Below, piece by piece: positions 12,401-24,400 of a stretch of 64,000 bases of DNA. Source of the stretch: Patiria miniata (lineage: Eukaryota; Echinodermata; Asteroidea; Valvatida; Asterinidae); assembly GCF_015706575.1 (NCBI RefSeq), contig NW_024037055.1:11756262-11820261 (forward strand), given 5' to 3'. Made by a program: the position numbers and the translations under genes. The notes beneath the pieces are model-generated. The model saw only the letters and a program-made list of their open reading frames with translations, did not search any database and was not told where the DNA came from. Each line of letters starts with the position of its first letter. Within the stretch, counting starts at the first letter, position 1.

Positions 12401-15400
12401 AGCAGATAAAGCATTACATTTAACACCTTGACTAGGAAGAGTTTTTTTTTATGATTGTCACAGGAGATGAACTTATTTATCTGGACCCTCACACCACCCA
12501 GCCAGCACTTACTACCGACAAATGGGGATTCCTGCAAGATGAAAGCTACCATTGCGATCATGCATGCCGTATGAATACCCATAATCTGGATCCTTCTATC
12601 GCACTGGTAAAATCATTTCTTTTGATTGCTAGCATTAACTCGTAAATGTATGTAGATCTTTACACTTTGATTCACCAATCTTCTGTTTTGGAATAAAAGC
12701 CTGTTTCATACTTAACACCAGGTGTGGATCCAGGTTTTTTTTTTAGAAAAGGGGGATCTGTGTTGAGGCATTTGCTCTGAGAACTAATGCAAGCGCAGAG
12801 GAATCCCTTTACGACATGAGGTCCAGGGCCAGCTGAACTCCAACTCCCTTGGCCTTTTTGCTAGGATATAGCCTCAATCCTGCAAAATTCTCCAACTGCC
12901 TCCTTGTAAAAATGGCATTTAGCCTCAATCCTGCAAATTCCTCCACTATTTCTTGAATATGGTCTGTGGAGGGTTGACCACTGCCTGAATCCTGTAAAAT
13001 CCTGCGGCAGTGACTGTCAATATGTTGAGGCAGAGCCAGTGACATCCTGGAGCAGTACGGAGGATTTCAAGCATAATCCAGGCCTATATTGATGCATGGC
13101 TGAGCAAAAACAACACAAGGTCTGGCCCAAGTGCATCCTACGAAATCAGTAACGCACTTTTGCCATGTAACTTCAATCCTCCAAATTCCTCCACTTTGGC
13201 AAAGAGGATTTTGAAAGTTGGGAAAAAAATCACTCGGGTGGGACTCGAACCCACGACCTCCTGCTTTCTAGTGCAGACGTCGTACCACTCGACCACCGAG
13301 CTAATGGGATCGGTTGGCCGGTTCGGCCAACGAAACCGGCCAACTGATCCCGTTTTTTCCAACTTTCACTCGGGAGGTAACACACTGAGTATACAGTGAA
13401 GGGCAAAACCTAATTTGAAAGCAAACTTTCTTCCAAACGGTTTACAGTATGATCATTAAACCTAGTGTGAACTTCTACCATGTTACGAAGATGTTATACA
13501 TTTTGTTACGTCATCATGATGTCATCAGGTATCAAATCACAAGCGATTTAAGGGCAAGTTGTGACAAACTAGTTTGCGTTATATCTTTTAACTATTAAAT
13601 AGAGTATCATGTTTGGGTTTTTTTCGTGAGGTTGTAGACTATGCCGTGAGAAACGCGGCATATTAATTATGAAAGTGTTTAGAGAGGAATACCAGACTCA
13701 AAAAACAGTGTGATGACGTCATAATCCAAAAGGGCGCCCCCTAGCGGTACATAAAATAGTGTTTGTTTTCCTTAATTTTAAAACCACTGTTCAAATTTTC
13801 CAAATTGCCCCTTGTTTTTCTCTGATTAACCACAAATAACTTGGCAAGGTTTCAAATTTATGATGTCATCAGACCGGAAGTTACTTCAAGGAGAATTTGA
13901 AAATGATCATATTTCAAATTTTAATTCTTTCATTTGATCCATTGTTGTATACTTCGTAGCCCAAATAATGATATCCATTGCAATGTTGACCTTTGCTCCC
14001 AAATACTGTGATGTCATATAAACCGGAAGTTAGGTGTTATTAATACATACACTTACATTTTCCATATTTTCATACGTTATGTAACTTCACAATGAACATG
14101 TATCCACTCCAAACTATATCAGTATTCACTTCCCGTTTTTGACTATTGATGTCATCCAGCCAGAAATAGCATGTATGTGTACATAGAATTTTTTCTGAAA
14201 TTTATCACACTGTTAAAGATACATTTTTTAAACAAAATAATTGATTGTACTAGAAAGGATTTGATTTTGTGATCCTTTGTTCTCACATAAACATATTCAT
14301 AACTTAACTCAGCAGTGTTTATTGAAAAAATTGCCTGCCTGACCACTCCGTGTTTGTAACTCAACAAATGCAAACCTCTAGTTTTCCCTTTTTTTCTTTC
14401 TCAGACTCCTGCCCATAGCATTAGTACACATTGGTGCACTCTGGGCACTAAAATCAATCCAATTGCCTTTATACTTGGCACACACTTAAAGGGAATATAC
14501 ATCATTTGCTTTTGCTGTAATTTTCAGAAATGGATGGAATTGGGGGGTTGGAAATATAAAGCAAATATAGTTACACTGACTTTTTGGAGGTTTTGGGTTT
14601 GAAAATGCTATAAAAACCAAGAAAAACGATCATTTTCCTGTAGTCTGGTTCCCTGACTCCATATAAGAAGAAACAGAGCAGTTTACATACATTGGGGAAT
14701 TGTAAGGTCAGGGAACCAGTCTAGCTGGCTCGTACCCGGTCATAGGTTTGTAATCGATTGCAAACAAGTGCAATGGTCAATTGGGGCCAGTATTTGAAAA
14801 AAGCCAGTTGTTTCCAACGCTGATCGGCCGATCAGCGTTGGAAATTGATACAAAAATACCACTTTTCTTGAAAATGACAGTATACCAGGTGCCATAATTT
14901 TACAGGATGCTTTAGACTGTCATTTACCAACATCCTATTAAGGTATTTCGCAAAAACTTGGTAGTTTTATTTTTCGATGTTTGCAAATGTTGTATATTCC
15001 CTTTAAACCTTCAGAGATGTGTGCTGCATATTGACTTCATCATGAGTCCTGTGACGTCACATTAACTGTGCATATTTTGAAGGCCCACATCTACAGAACT
15101 ACAGGTCTGATTGGGTTGAACATTGGTACCCAGATCGGGATGTGTTATAGATGAAAATTGAAACGACGTCACAATGACTTCATCATGTGTCATGTGACGT
15201 CACATTAAATGTTCATTTTATATGGCCTATATCTACAGAATGACAGCTCCGATGGAGTTCAAAGTTGGTATGTACCTAGACAGGATATTAGATGAAAATT
15301 GAAGTGATGTCATGATGACGTCATCATGTGTCATGTGACGTCACTTTAAAATGCATATTTTGAAGGCCTATATCTGCAGAACTATAGATCGGACTGGGTT

Positions 15401-18400
15401 GTAACTTGGTATGTCCTAAAGGTGTCCCGATTACATCATCACATGACATGACGTCATATTTAAAGTGCATATCTTGAAGGCTTATATCTACAGAAGGACA
15501 GCTCCCATTGGGTTAAAATTTGGTATGTACCTAGACTGGGATGTGTTATAGATGAAGATTGACATTATTATTATTATTATTATTATTCTGGTTTATTAAA
15601 AATTTGAAACAGGCAGCCAGAAGGCTGACATTGCACAATTACATGGAGTGGAAAGGATAAATTCAAACAATTAGACCATACATTAACACACAAACAACAA
15701 ATACACTTTTAAAGTAACATTGGAATGAACTAAAACATTTTGACCCATTATTTAAAAACAAACAACGGCATCTGGACAAACAACAGCATCTGGACGAAAA
15801 ACTGAAAATGGACAAACACACAAACAACAGACCATGAGACAGACACATAAATAGCGATGAACAGAAAACAACCAACAAACAGGCAGAAACAAACAAACCG
15901 ACTAACTGACCAATAAATAGACTGAGATAGACAAGCAGACCGACTGACCGAGACAAACAAGGACACAGCCCGCCTGACAAATAGATACAAGCAGATATAT
16001 ACATGTATGCAATGAAAACAAAACACATCCAATACTTAATCAAACTTTCAATAAAAAATCACAATATAAATTAATTTCAATGCTTATAAAAACTATTATG
16101 ATAAACCAATCCAAATACTGAGATGTTAAACTGAACCCCGTATTCATCTGGTGCTTCCTACCCCCTCGACATTTAAGCTTCTTCTCATGGCAATTGTTTT
16201 AAAATGAACGTAAGTGCAGGAATTGTGGATCTCCTGTTCCTGGTGGTACGGCACTTTGGTATTTGGAGACCAGCAGTGGTGGTACTTCTCAAGTTCCTAC
16301 TGCAAACACTGACTCTGTCAGGTGGGAGCATGCCCCTGAATCTAGTGGACCCCAGTAATTTGTCACCCAACTTAATCAGTAGCTCACTTCTCCTAGATTC
16401 CAGTGTTGGGAGATCTAGTGTGCTGAGTGCTGTGTATGAATCATGGCCTCACAGCGATGTCATCACATGAAATGTGACGAATATCATGAAAGAAGTTCAT
16501 TAGGCTGGTGAAATTTCAACTTTGTAAATGAATGTTCTATAAACACAGCCAATTACTTACATAGTTTCATTTACGTTTCGACTAGTTTCACTAGTCATCC
16601 TCAGAACATAGCACCACCAGTCAGTTGGTGGCGCTGTTTCCTGTTGCTGCAACTAGATGGTGGTCTGGCTGCCGCTGTCCTCCCCCGGGATGGTACTTGG
16701 GGTATGAGGGGGTCCCATATTTGTGACAGTTCATACCCTCCCTCATTGCTCGTCATCTCCTTATCCATAGACTTTCCCGTATCCATGTCTAAATTTGTCG
16801 CCCTCACTGTGCAAGATTTCACTATCTGCCCAATTCATCACATGATTGTTGTCTCTAGCGCCACCAACCGACTGGTGGTGCTTCGTTCTGAGGATGACTA
16901 GTGAAACTAGTCGAAACGTAAACGAAACTACGTAAGTAATTGGCTGTGTTTATAGAAAATTCATTTACAAAGATGATATGTGACGTCATTTTAACCCAAA
17001 AAGTGGCCGGTTATTTTGACCATCTTTCAACTGGGACGGGGAGATCTTGTCCATCGAGTGACGAAAAATTTTGAAACTCGGTATATGCATAGAACAACTT
17101 AACCTGAACATAGCCAATAATATTCATGATTATAAACACAAATCCGGCAAGATTACTCAAACGCTTGAGGGTGCCCTACTAAAGGTCACTGCGGTGTATA
17201 CCGCCCGTGATACCCCCCGGTTCGAATTCATTTATACTTGTTAAGTATGGAAGTCAACACAAAATTAGGAATTTTGACAGTTATATTTCTTCAAACTTAT
17301 CATCTTGTAAACAAAATGGATACTTGGGTCGATGATGTACGTAAGTGGCCTTTCCTGACTGACGAAGGTATGTGCTTTCATTTGAGTTTTGACTTGCATA
17401 ATTTGCATGACCTGATGATCGATCACCGATTAATAAAATTAAAACCACATATGATAATGGGGATTAAAGGGTGTGCATTGTGTTACTGTAGTCCAACGTT
17501 AATGTATATGTGCACCGTTTCATAAAGTTCATGAAAAATGATAGTTCTTTCACATGACAATCTAATAACTCCCTACCAACTTAACAAGTACATTAACATA
17601 ATTTTGGGAACAAACATGACAAAAGAAATTATATGAGTTCTACCTTATTATTATATTTTCATAGGTATCCAAGACTACTTCCTGAACCATCTAGCATGTG
17701 AATCCCAACCAAATGCTAACTACCGGTCGCTCATAGAGGGCCAGAATTACCTGAGGTCTGGATGGGTCGGACGGCCGTACGACATTCACAGTCCATTGAC
17801 TCCTCAATTGACAGTCCATCATTCTGTGGAGGTAACGCTACACAGACAGAATGCTGAAGTTGTTTGCATCAAGTGTGACTGCATGGCTAACCAGGGCAAA
17901 TGTTGTAGTCATACAGCTGGTGTGCTCTACAAAGTGAACCAAGCTGCTATCAAAGGCTACACTGGTGTGTCATGTACTGATACAACATGTGTGTGGAACA
18001 ACTCAACATCCCACAATGTTCTTCCTGACACAGTTGAGAACAAAGTGATCAGACATGAAAATGACTTTTTGCCCAAATACATGGCAACTATGCTGAAAAG
18101 CAACGCTACCTTTGCAGCGCTGTATTTGACAAATACGTGAAATGTGAAGAATAACACAGGGACAAGCTTGCTAGAGCAGCCAGGGACCAAAACTCTTCAC
18201 TGTGGTGAGACCAGCGAAAAATCAAGATAACAAGCAGCGAGGCTTCAGATGTGCCAAAGAATCCAGACCCCAAAAAGTGGATTGACTGTAAGCTTAACAG
18301 CAGGTTTTTAGGCAACGCTGCCACAAGACATGGGCACAAGTGCAATTCCTTAGCTCGTAATTTCTGTGAACAAACATACCACAAGAAAGTAGAGACCACA

Positions 18401-21400
18401 GGACTTGTTGTCCACCCAGCAGAACAGTGGCTGGGTGCCAGCCTTGATGGAATCATTGATGATAACACTATCTTGGAAATGAAGTGTCCGACTTCCAAAA
18501 AACTGCAACCTAATGGTAATAGCCTAATCAGGATGATTGAATCAAATAAGTATGATGTTCGTAAGATTAATGGCAAGTATGTTCTTCACCAGACTGCTTC
18601 AGGGTTAGGTTACTTCTATCAAGTTCAAATCGCAATGCATTTGTGCCAACAAGGAGCTCTGTTAATTTCTTGTTTGGACAGCTGATGAGCATGTAATTGA
18701 AATGAAAATAGAAATGCGCTTAGATCATCTCAAAGTCGTGTACTTCCAACATTTGCTTCCTGCAGTCTCCACAAGAGTAGCTCATGGACATTTGAAAATT
18801 AAGCAACTGAAGTAGTACAGTACATGTAGTACTGTCGAAGGTTCCGACCAGAAGTAGATGTACTTGTAAGGCTTGAAATACCCCCTGGACTGACTCCAGT
18901 GTTGTATGTAAGTGCTGGTCTAGTGCTTGCTATGAGCAAACTAGACCGCTGGTCTCATGGGTTTTCACACAATTTCATTGAGCTGCCAAGTATGAAAAAA
19001 TGCTGAGCAAAATGTTTTGGCTTTGAAAAAACAAGATTACCAGCCCAATTATCTTGTAATGTACATGTATATTGCCACTGACTGGTTCTCAGTTAAATAT
19101 TGCTTAGCGAGTAAATTTAGTAAGCACCATTTTCTGCTAAGTAGCTGTATGAAATTGGGACCTGGTCATAATACATGTACATGTACTCTATTTCGAGTCC
19201 CATTCAAGTAAACTGTTTATCTTTATTCCGTTTTTAGTTCCCCATTTAACATTTTATAAGAATGAAAGAGAAAATCCTTATTACTTGGTTTTAACTTTCT
19301 CAAATAAACAGTTTTAAAATTCAAACCACATTATATTCCTTTTTTAAAATATTTTTTTGACACTAATCTCGTTGCAATAAACATCTGTTCTTGTACAATT
19401 TTTTTTGTGGTTTAGTAGATTTGTGCCTGAAATTCATGCCCTGATGTGTGTTTAATTAATATCATAAGGCGCTATGAATTGGAAAATGCAGGTCACCTGA
19501 CTCTACACAGACCCTTTTCACTCGACAAAACTGCAACTGTTATCATTTTTATTTCAAAACAGAAAATATATAAAGAATAAAACATCTTCTGCCATGCTCT
19601 TGAACTGTGATGTTGTTTTCAAAATTCTTTATTTGATGTGTTGTACATGTACATTGTTTACTTGTAGATATACTGCACAAGGAATATGAGCAAATTCACC
19701 CCAAGCAAAGAAGCTACATGTAACTATTGCTACTTTTTACTACCAGAATGTTTGCCAAAAACAAACCTTGTAAAGCGTTTTCTGTGATTATTGTGTTTTA
19801 ATTATCTGCACAACTTGACACTGGAATAAGACACAAACGTTTTCTGTTCCATACTGTAAACACAAGTGAAATTCTATTTGGTCTGAACTGAGCTTCAGAC
19901 TGATTTTAGGTCATGGACATAATTTATGATTTACTAATTACTCTTCTACAATGTCCCACATGTATTGGGCAAATCCTTGTTCTTCTGTGTCTTCATGCAC
20001 CTGTGTCTCCATTGGTTCTTCTTCATCTTCATGATTTTCCTCCTGTATCAGCTGTGGCTGTAAGTTGCACAATCCTGCACAGATTGTCACAATGTCATCC
20101 ACATTTTGAACTCTACCGGGAATAACTGTACTCAAAATCTTGAAGCATTTTAAATGTCTAATTGCTCGCTCTACATGTACATGTATTCAAACATTAGCCA
20201 GGCGACGTGTTTCAGTAACAGCAAATTCAGGAAATTCTTCAAGACCTTTGGTAAATGCTGGGATGGCCAGCTTTACTCCATGAGGCAAAATATCATCCAT
20301 TGTAAAACCGCCATCTGCTAAAACCTTGTCTCCCGGTAAAAGCTGGTCAATAAAGCCAGATTCTTTTGCAATAAAGACATCACTGGCTCTTCCTCCAAAT
20401 CCATTTGGTGCAATACAGTATAAAGCCTATATGTATTGTGGCTTTCATAATTACTAAATGTTTGTGCTCTCTTTTTCAAGTTTTTGGCCTGTTGGACAAA
20501 TACTTCTGTGCAATCAATGATGCACATTGCTCTTTGGTAATTTTTAGCAAAACTCTGAGGCCTAACCCTTTGAAGTTTGTCCCGTGGAAGCCATAAAATT
20601 ATGTTAAGCTTCATGAACTTGGCCATCAATGGTATCCATGCAGCAAAAATGTCACATGCTGTAGTTCAACTCACAGCAAAGTGTTTGCCTAAGTCAGTGA
20701 ACATTAAACCAAGACGCAGTCTCACCAACACTAGCAAACTTTGGTCAGGTACTGTCATTTTAAATGTCATAGGTAGTGGAATGAATGCCACAAGAGCACT
20801 AACCAAGCCCCAAAATACTACTTTGCTTTATTAGCATAGTTTTAGCATAACAAAGGCATATTGTCATGCGATGCAAATGACCTGGAGAGCTCGATGTTTA
20901 CTCCTAACTTGGGATCAAAATTAATTCGCGAACCTTCGCTGACTTCGCGAACAGTCAATTTTGAAGCCTGCCCTTAGTCCTGTGAAGAACTTGCTGTCCC
21001 TATCATCCATGTCATGGGCAGGCATAGCTGGTGCTGGATCAGTCTGGGTTGCAGAGGTCTTTGTTCTGGTATTACTCTCATACATGTAGGTGTGGTCTGC
21101 AATATCTGGCCACTGGGTGCCAGCCTCGACTTTCTGAGGTGGCATATCTTGAGACGTACGTTGTTTCTCTTCAGGTGCGATGTACGGATTATCCTCAGCT
21201 GTAGTTTGTTCTGCTGCCTCAAGGTCGTGTGCTTGGTTTTTTGTCTCAGGTTTTCGATACTGAAGATCATCTCCTCTTTTGAGGAGCTCTGCCAACCGAA
21301 AGAGATTTCTAAGTAATGTAAAAGTAAAAATGGACTACAGGTTACATAGATTTGTGAAAGGGAAACTGAAAGAGCTCAGGAGGGTAACTTCAATATTTAC

Positions 21401-24400
21401 ACTTGTCTTTCTTTCATGCTTCCTTACTTACAGCAGTATGTTCAACCATAATACTACTACTAAAAAGCACTGATATTTTCATTTTCTTTCAGAGATGAAA
21501 GAAGACAAACAATATAAAGACAGTTAACCTTCATAGTACATCTGAGCCATACTCACATGAGGAGTGTATCCCAGGTTCAAAATAGGGTACGGGTGTTCTT
21601 TCGTAGGCATTCCATCTGGAAAGTGGATTCCACAAACCAAAATGAAAGAATGAAAGAATATAACATCAAGGCACAGAAGATTGTGGAAATACAATTCAAA
21701 TAAGAGCCTAACTTTAGGCTCACTAGCACAAGGGGGGGGGGGGGAACCAAACATTTAGCCAACTGTACATGTAAGCATATAAAGGTACATGTAGGCCTAC
21801 ATTAAGGGGGTTAGACAAGTTGACCGTTGAGATAACTCGACTCGGGACAACTCGACTGTTGAGACAACTCGACCGTTGAGACAACTCGACCGTTGAGACA
21901 ACTCAACCGTATGTGCGTTAAATGGAAAGACAAGTTGTCTGTTGAGACAAGTTGCCATACTGTGCATGGTGACTTCGAGTCGAGTTGTCTCAACGGTCGA
22001 GTTGTCCCGAGGTCGAGTTGTCTCAACGGTTGAGTTGTCTCAACGGTCGAGATGTCTTGAGTCGAGTTGTCTCAACGGGTGTTGTCTGACATTTCTTGCA
22101 TTCTACACTAACATGTATATACATGTATGCAGGTCAACTTGGTCCCAAACCAACTCGGTTCTAGGTCAACTCGGTCCCAAGTCAACTTGGTCCCAAGTCA
22201 AATCTGTCCCAAGTCAGCTCAGTCCCAACGGAGAAAATTAATGTACCTCTCTTGTAAGTTGTAATATTGATGAATGCAATATGATTTTCGCCCCTAGTGC
22301 CTTGGTAGAGAATTGTTTCCATAAATTTCAAAGTTCACTCTTGGGACTGAGTTGACTAGGGACCGAGTTGACCTGGGGCCAAGTTGACCTGGGACCGAGT
22401 TGACTTGGACCGAGTTGGTTTGGGACCGAGTTGACTTTAAACCTATATGTTTAGCATGTTAAGTGCAAGTGCCTTTTTGTTCTCTTACTCTTACTAGTTT
22501 AGTCTTGTGGAACGGGGTCCTAGTATTTAAACTACACAATAACCAGTGCTTTGGGCCTTTGTTTGCAATTGCACGTTTTATTTTAGCATGTTTTGTTAGA
22601 CTTTGGTCATGTTATTGTTAGTATAAATTTATATATAACTTATTTTTTATAACACGAACAATATGTAAAACAATTAACACATACCACACAATGTTTCTTG
22701 GGAACAAAGTGCTTTAGAGACATGTTTTGCATCCACTGCCGACAAATTTCTGCCTGATCTTCACGGTTAGGAAATCTGTGCAACGAAAACGGCTTCGTGC
22801 ATGTACACTCGCTGTGTATCAAAGGCGGGTGAACATCACACCGAGTTTTTTCCAAATTTGGATCTTTTTACTGCTATTTGAGCAGTTGTAGACAGCACAG
22901 TTTCTTCCTGAGTGTCCCTTCTTACTTGCCTTGGCAATTTTAGTTCATGTGGTCATCCAGATTAATTCAAGAAATTAGGAGTAGGGCAAAATTTGTAATT
23001 TTGTGTTGACTTCAACATTATGACAAATAGGCCTTCACCGTCGCTCATCATGACCGTGTTTATATTATGAACTCGATGTACACAGCAGGGACCTGGTAGT
23101 AGGGCGCCCTCAAGCATTTTAGTAATCTGGCTGGAGTCGTGTATAGGTCAAAGGGTTTTGGAATTATTGCTAATTAATTATTCATATGCATGAATGGTAA
23201 TTCTGCTTTGTGTACACTATGTATGGCATGCTGCGCCAGAAATTTTTTCGCTGCGCAGCAAGCCGTGGTCCAAATTTTATGTTTTTGTTATCAAAAAAGA
23301 TGCGCAAGCCTCGAGGCTGAAAAGTCAGATTAGCTCAGGTTGTGAAACAGTTTTTTTCAAGGGTATTGCGGAAAAAGTTGAGGGGGTGGGGTGGAAATCC
23401 CCCCCCCCCCCCTTAGGGTTAATTGTGCATTTTTATGAGCCTAAAGCTACCAAAATGTTGGCACTGATCACTATGCGACTTTGTACTGCACATCTCTGTC
23501 CTATTTGTCTATAAGATGACATAAACATACAACAAAACTTTACCAAAACAGCCACATGTTTATCCACAAACAGCTAGTTTCAAGTTGAAATTTTCAGTTG
23601 ATCAATGAGAACGAACCAGTTGAAGGTGTAAATTGAATTCAAGTATGATCAAATTGAAACAGAGGAGCAATTAGGTCTCCATACACATTGTAATGTCACA
23701 GCTCAGTTTTATCTCATGACTACAAAAACAAGTAAATAAATGAATAAATAAATTGTATAAAACAATCATCGCAGTTCGTATACACGCGACTGGTCTCTTG
23801 CAGAAAATAGGCATCGTTGAAGAACTCATTTAAAGAAAAAAATATTTATTTTAAAAAATGTTGACATCTTTTTTAAAATGTTGACATATGTTTAAAAAAA
23901 GTTGTGATGTATTTCATAATGTTGGCAGTTGCCATGTAGGGTTGAATAAATTCCGCTTCGGCGTGCCATAGCCTACTTCAATGAATAAGCCAGTCAATGT
24001 TTAGTGATACATGTACATTTACAATGAATAACAATCCTGAAATGCAAAAGGGGGGCCTAAGATCTTGGTCATCGAGGGACGAAAAATTGTGAAACTGGGT
24101 ACATGCATAGAACAACTTAACATGAACATACCCAAGAAACTTCATGACTATAGGTCAGATGGTTTTGGAATTATGGCTAAGTAATTATTCATATGCATGA
24201 ATAGTAATTCGGCTTTGTGTACACTATGAATATGGGAGAATGAAGTTTTTTCATGGCACGTAGCGCCGTAATTTTTTCGCTGCATGACAACCCTTGGTCG
24301 GAATTCTATTTTTTTGGTATCAAAAGATGCGCAAGACTTGGCGAAAAAGTCAGAACAACTCGGGTCGCTAAACATTTTTTTCAAGGGTGTCACAGAAACT

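Larger units (their letters stand above)
10586..12463. other. ATG4 intron, mostly unassigned
   Basis: Contains a perfect hairpin (11290-11337), a GTGTGAATTGACTC repeat (12281-12352) and a TGACGTCA pair at 10914-10933. One short Gln/Glu-rich frame near 10677-10916 has no recognisable family and I do not call it a gene. Confidence 0.4.
19938..22855 (-). pseudogene. THAP / DDE_4-type transposase gene of ISL2EU element
   Basis: Read right to left, 22855-22680 encodes a THAP-like start (FSLHRFPNREDQAE, CRQWM). 21700-21540 gives its end (CGIHFPDGMPTKEHPYP, NLGY). 21295-20921 is an acidic linker. 20840-19938 is the HARBI1/DDE_4-like core: LLVLVRLRLGLMFTDLGKHF, IIDCTEVFVQQ (first Asp), LPGDKVLADGGFTMDDILP (second Asp) and HVERAIRHLKCFKIL (Glu). 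The tail CAGLCNLQPQL is also typical. THAP binds the transposon ends; the DDE core cuts and joins DNA. In-frame stops, including one by a TACATGTACATGTAG insertion near 20180, make it dead. Confidence 0.85.
17136..23142. mobile_element. ISL2EU-type DNA transposon, about 6.0 kb, two decayed genes
   Basis: The termini are a 46-bp imperfect inverted repeat: ACACAAATCCGGCAAGATTA on the left, ACACGACTCCAGCCAGATTA on the right (complement), both running on into CTTGAGGG-GCCCTACTA. Inside are a plus-strand SWIM/YqaJ gene and a minus-strand THAP/DDE transposase gene, converging near 19 kb. This two-gene content defines ISL2EU-type relatives of PIF/Harbinger. The flanks rejoin into a repeat present uninterrupted at 24056-24435, confirming the boundaries to within a few bases. 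The target duplication is short (ATA or TATA). Confidence 0.88.

Noticed and set aside
13225..13290. Possible functional tRNA gene
   Set aside because: A and B boxes are present, but the anticodon arm has an 8-base loop and the acceptor stem does not pair; the sequence recurs with a SINE tail at 27176.
15663..16043. 126-codon Cys/Leu/Ser-rich minus-strand frame
   Set aside because: Arises from an AAACAAAC/GACAGAC low-complexity tract read in the opposite sense.
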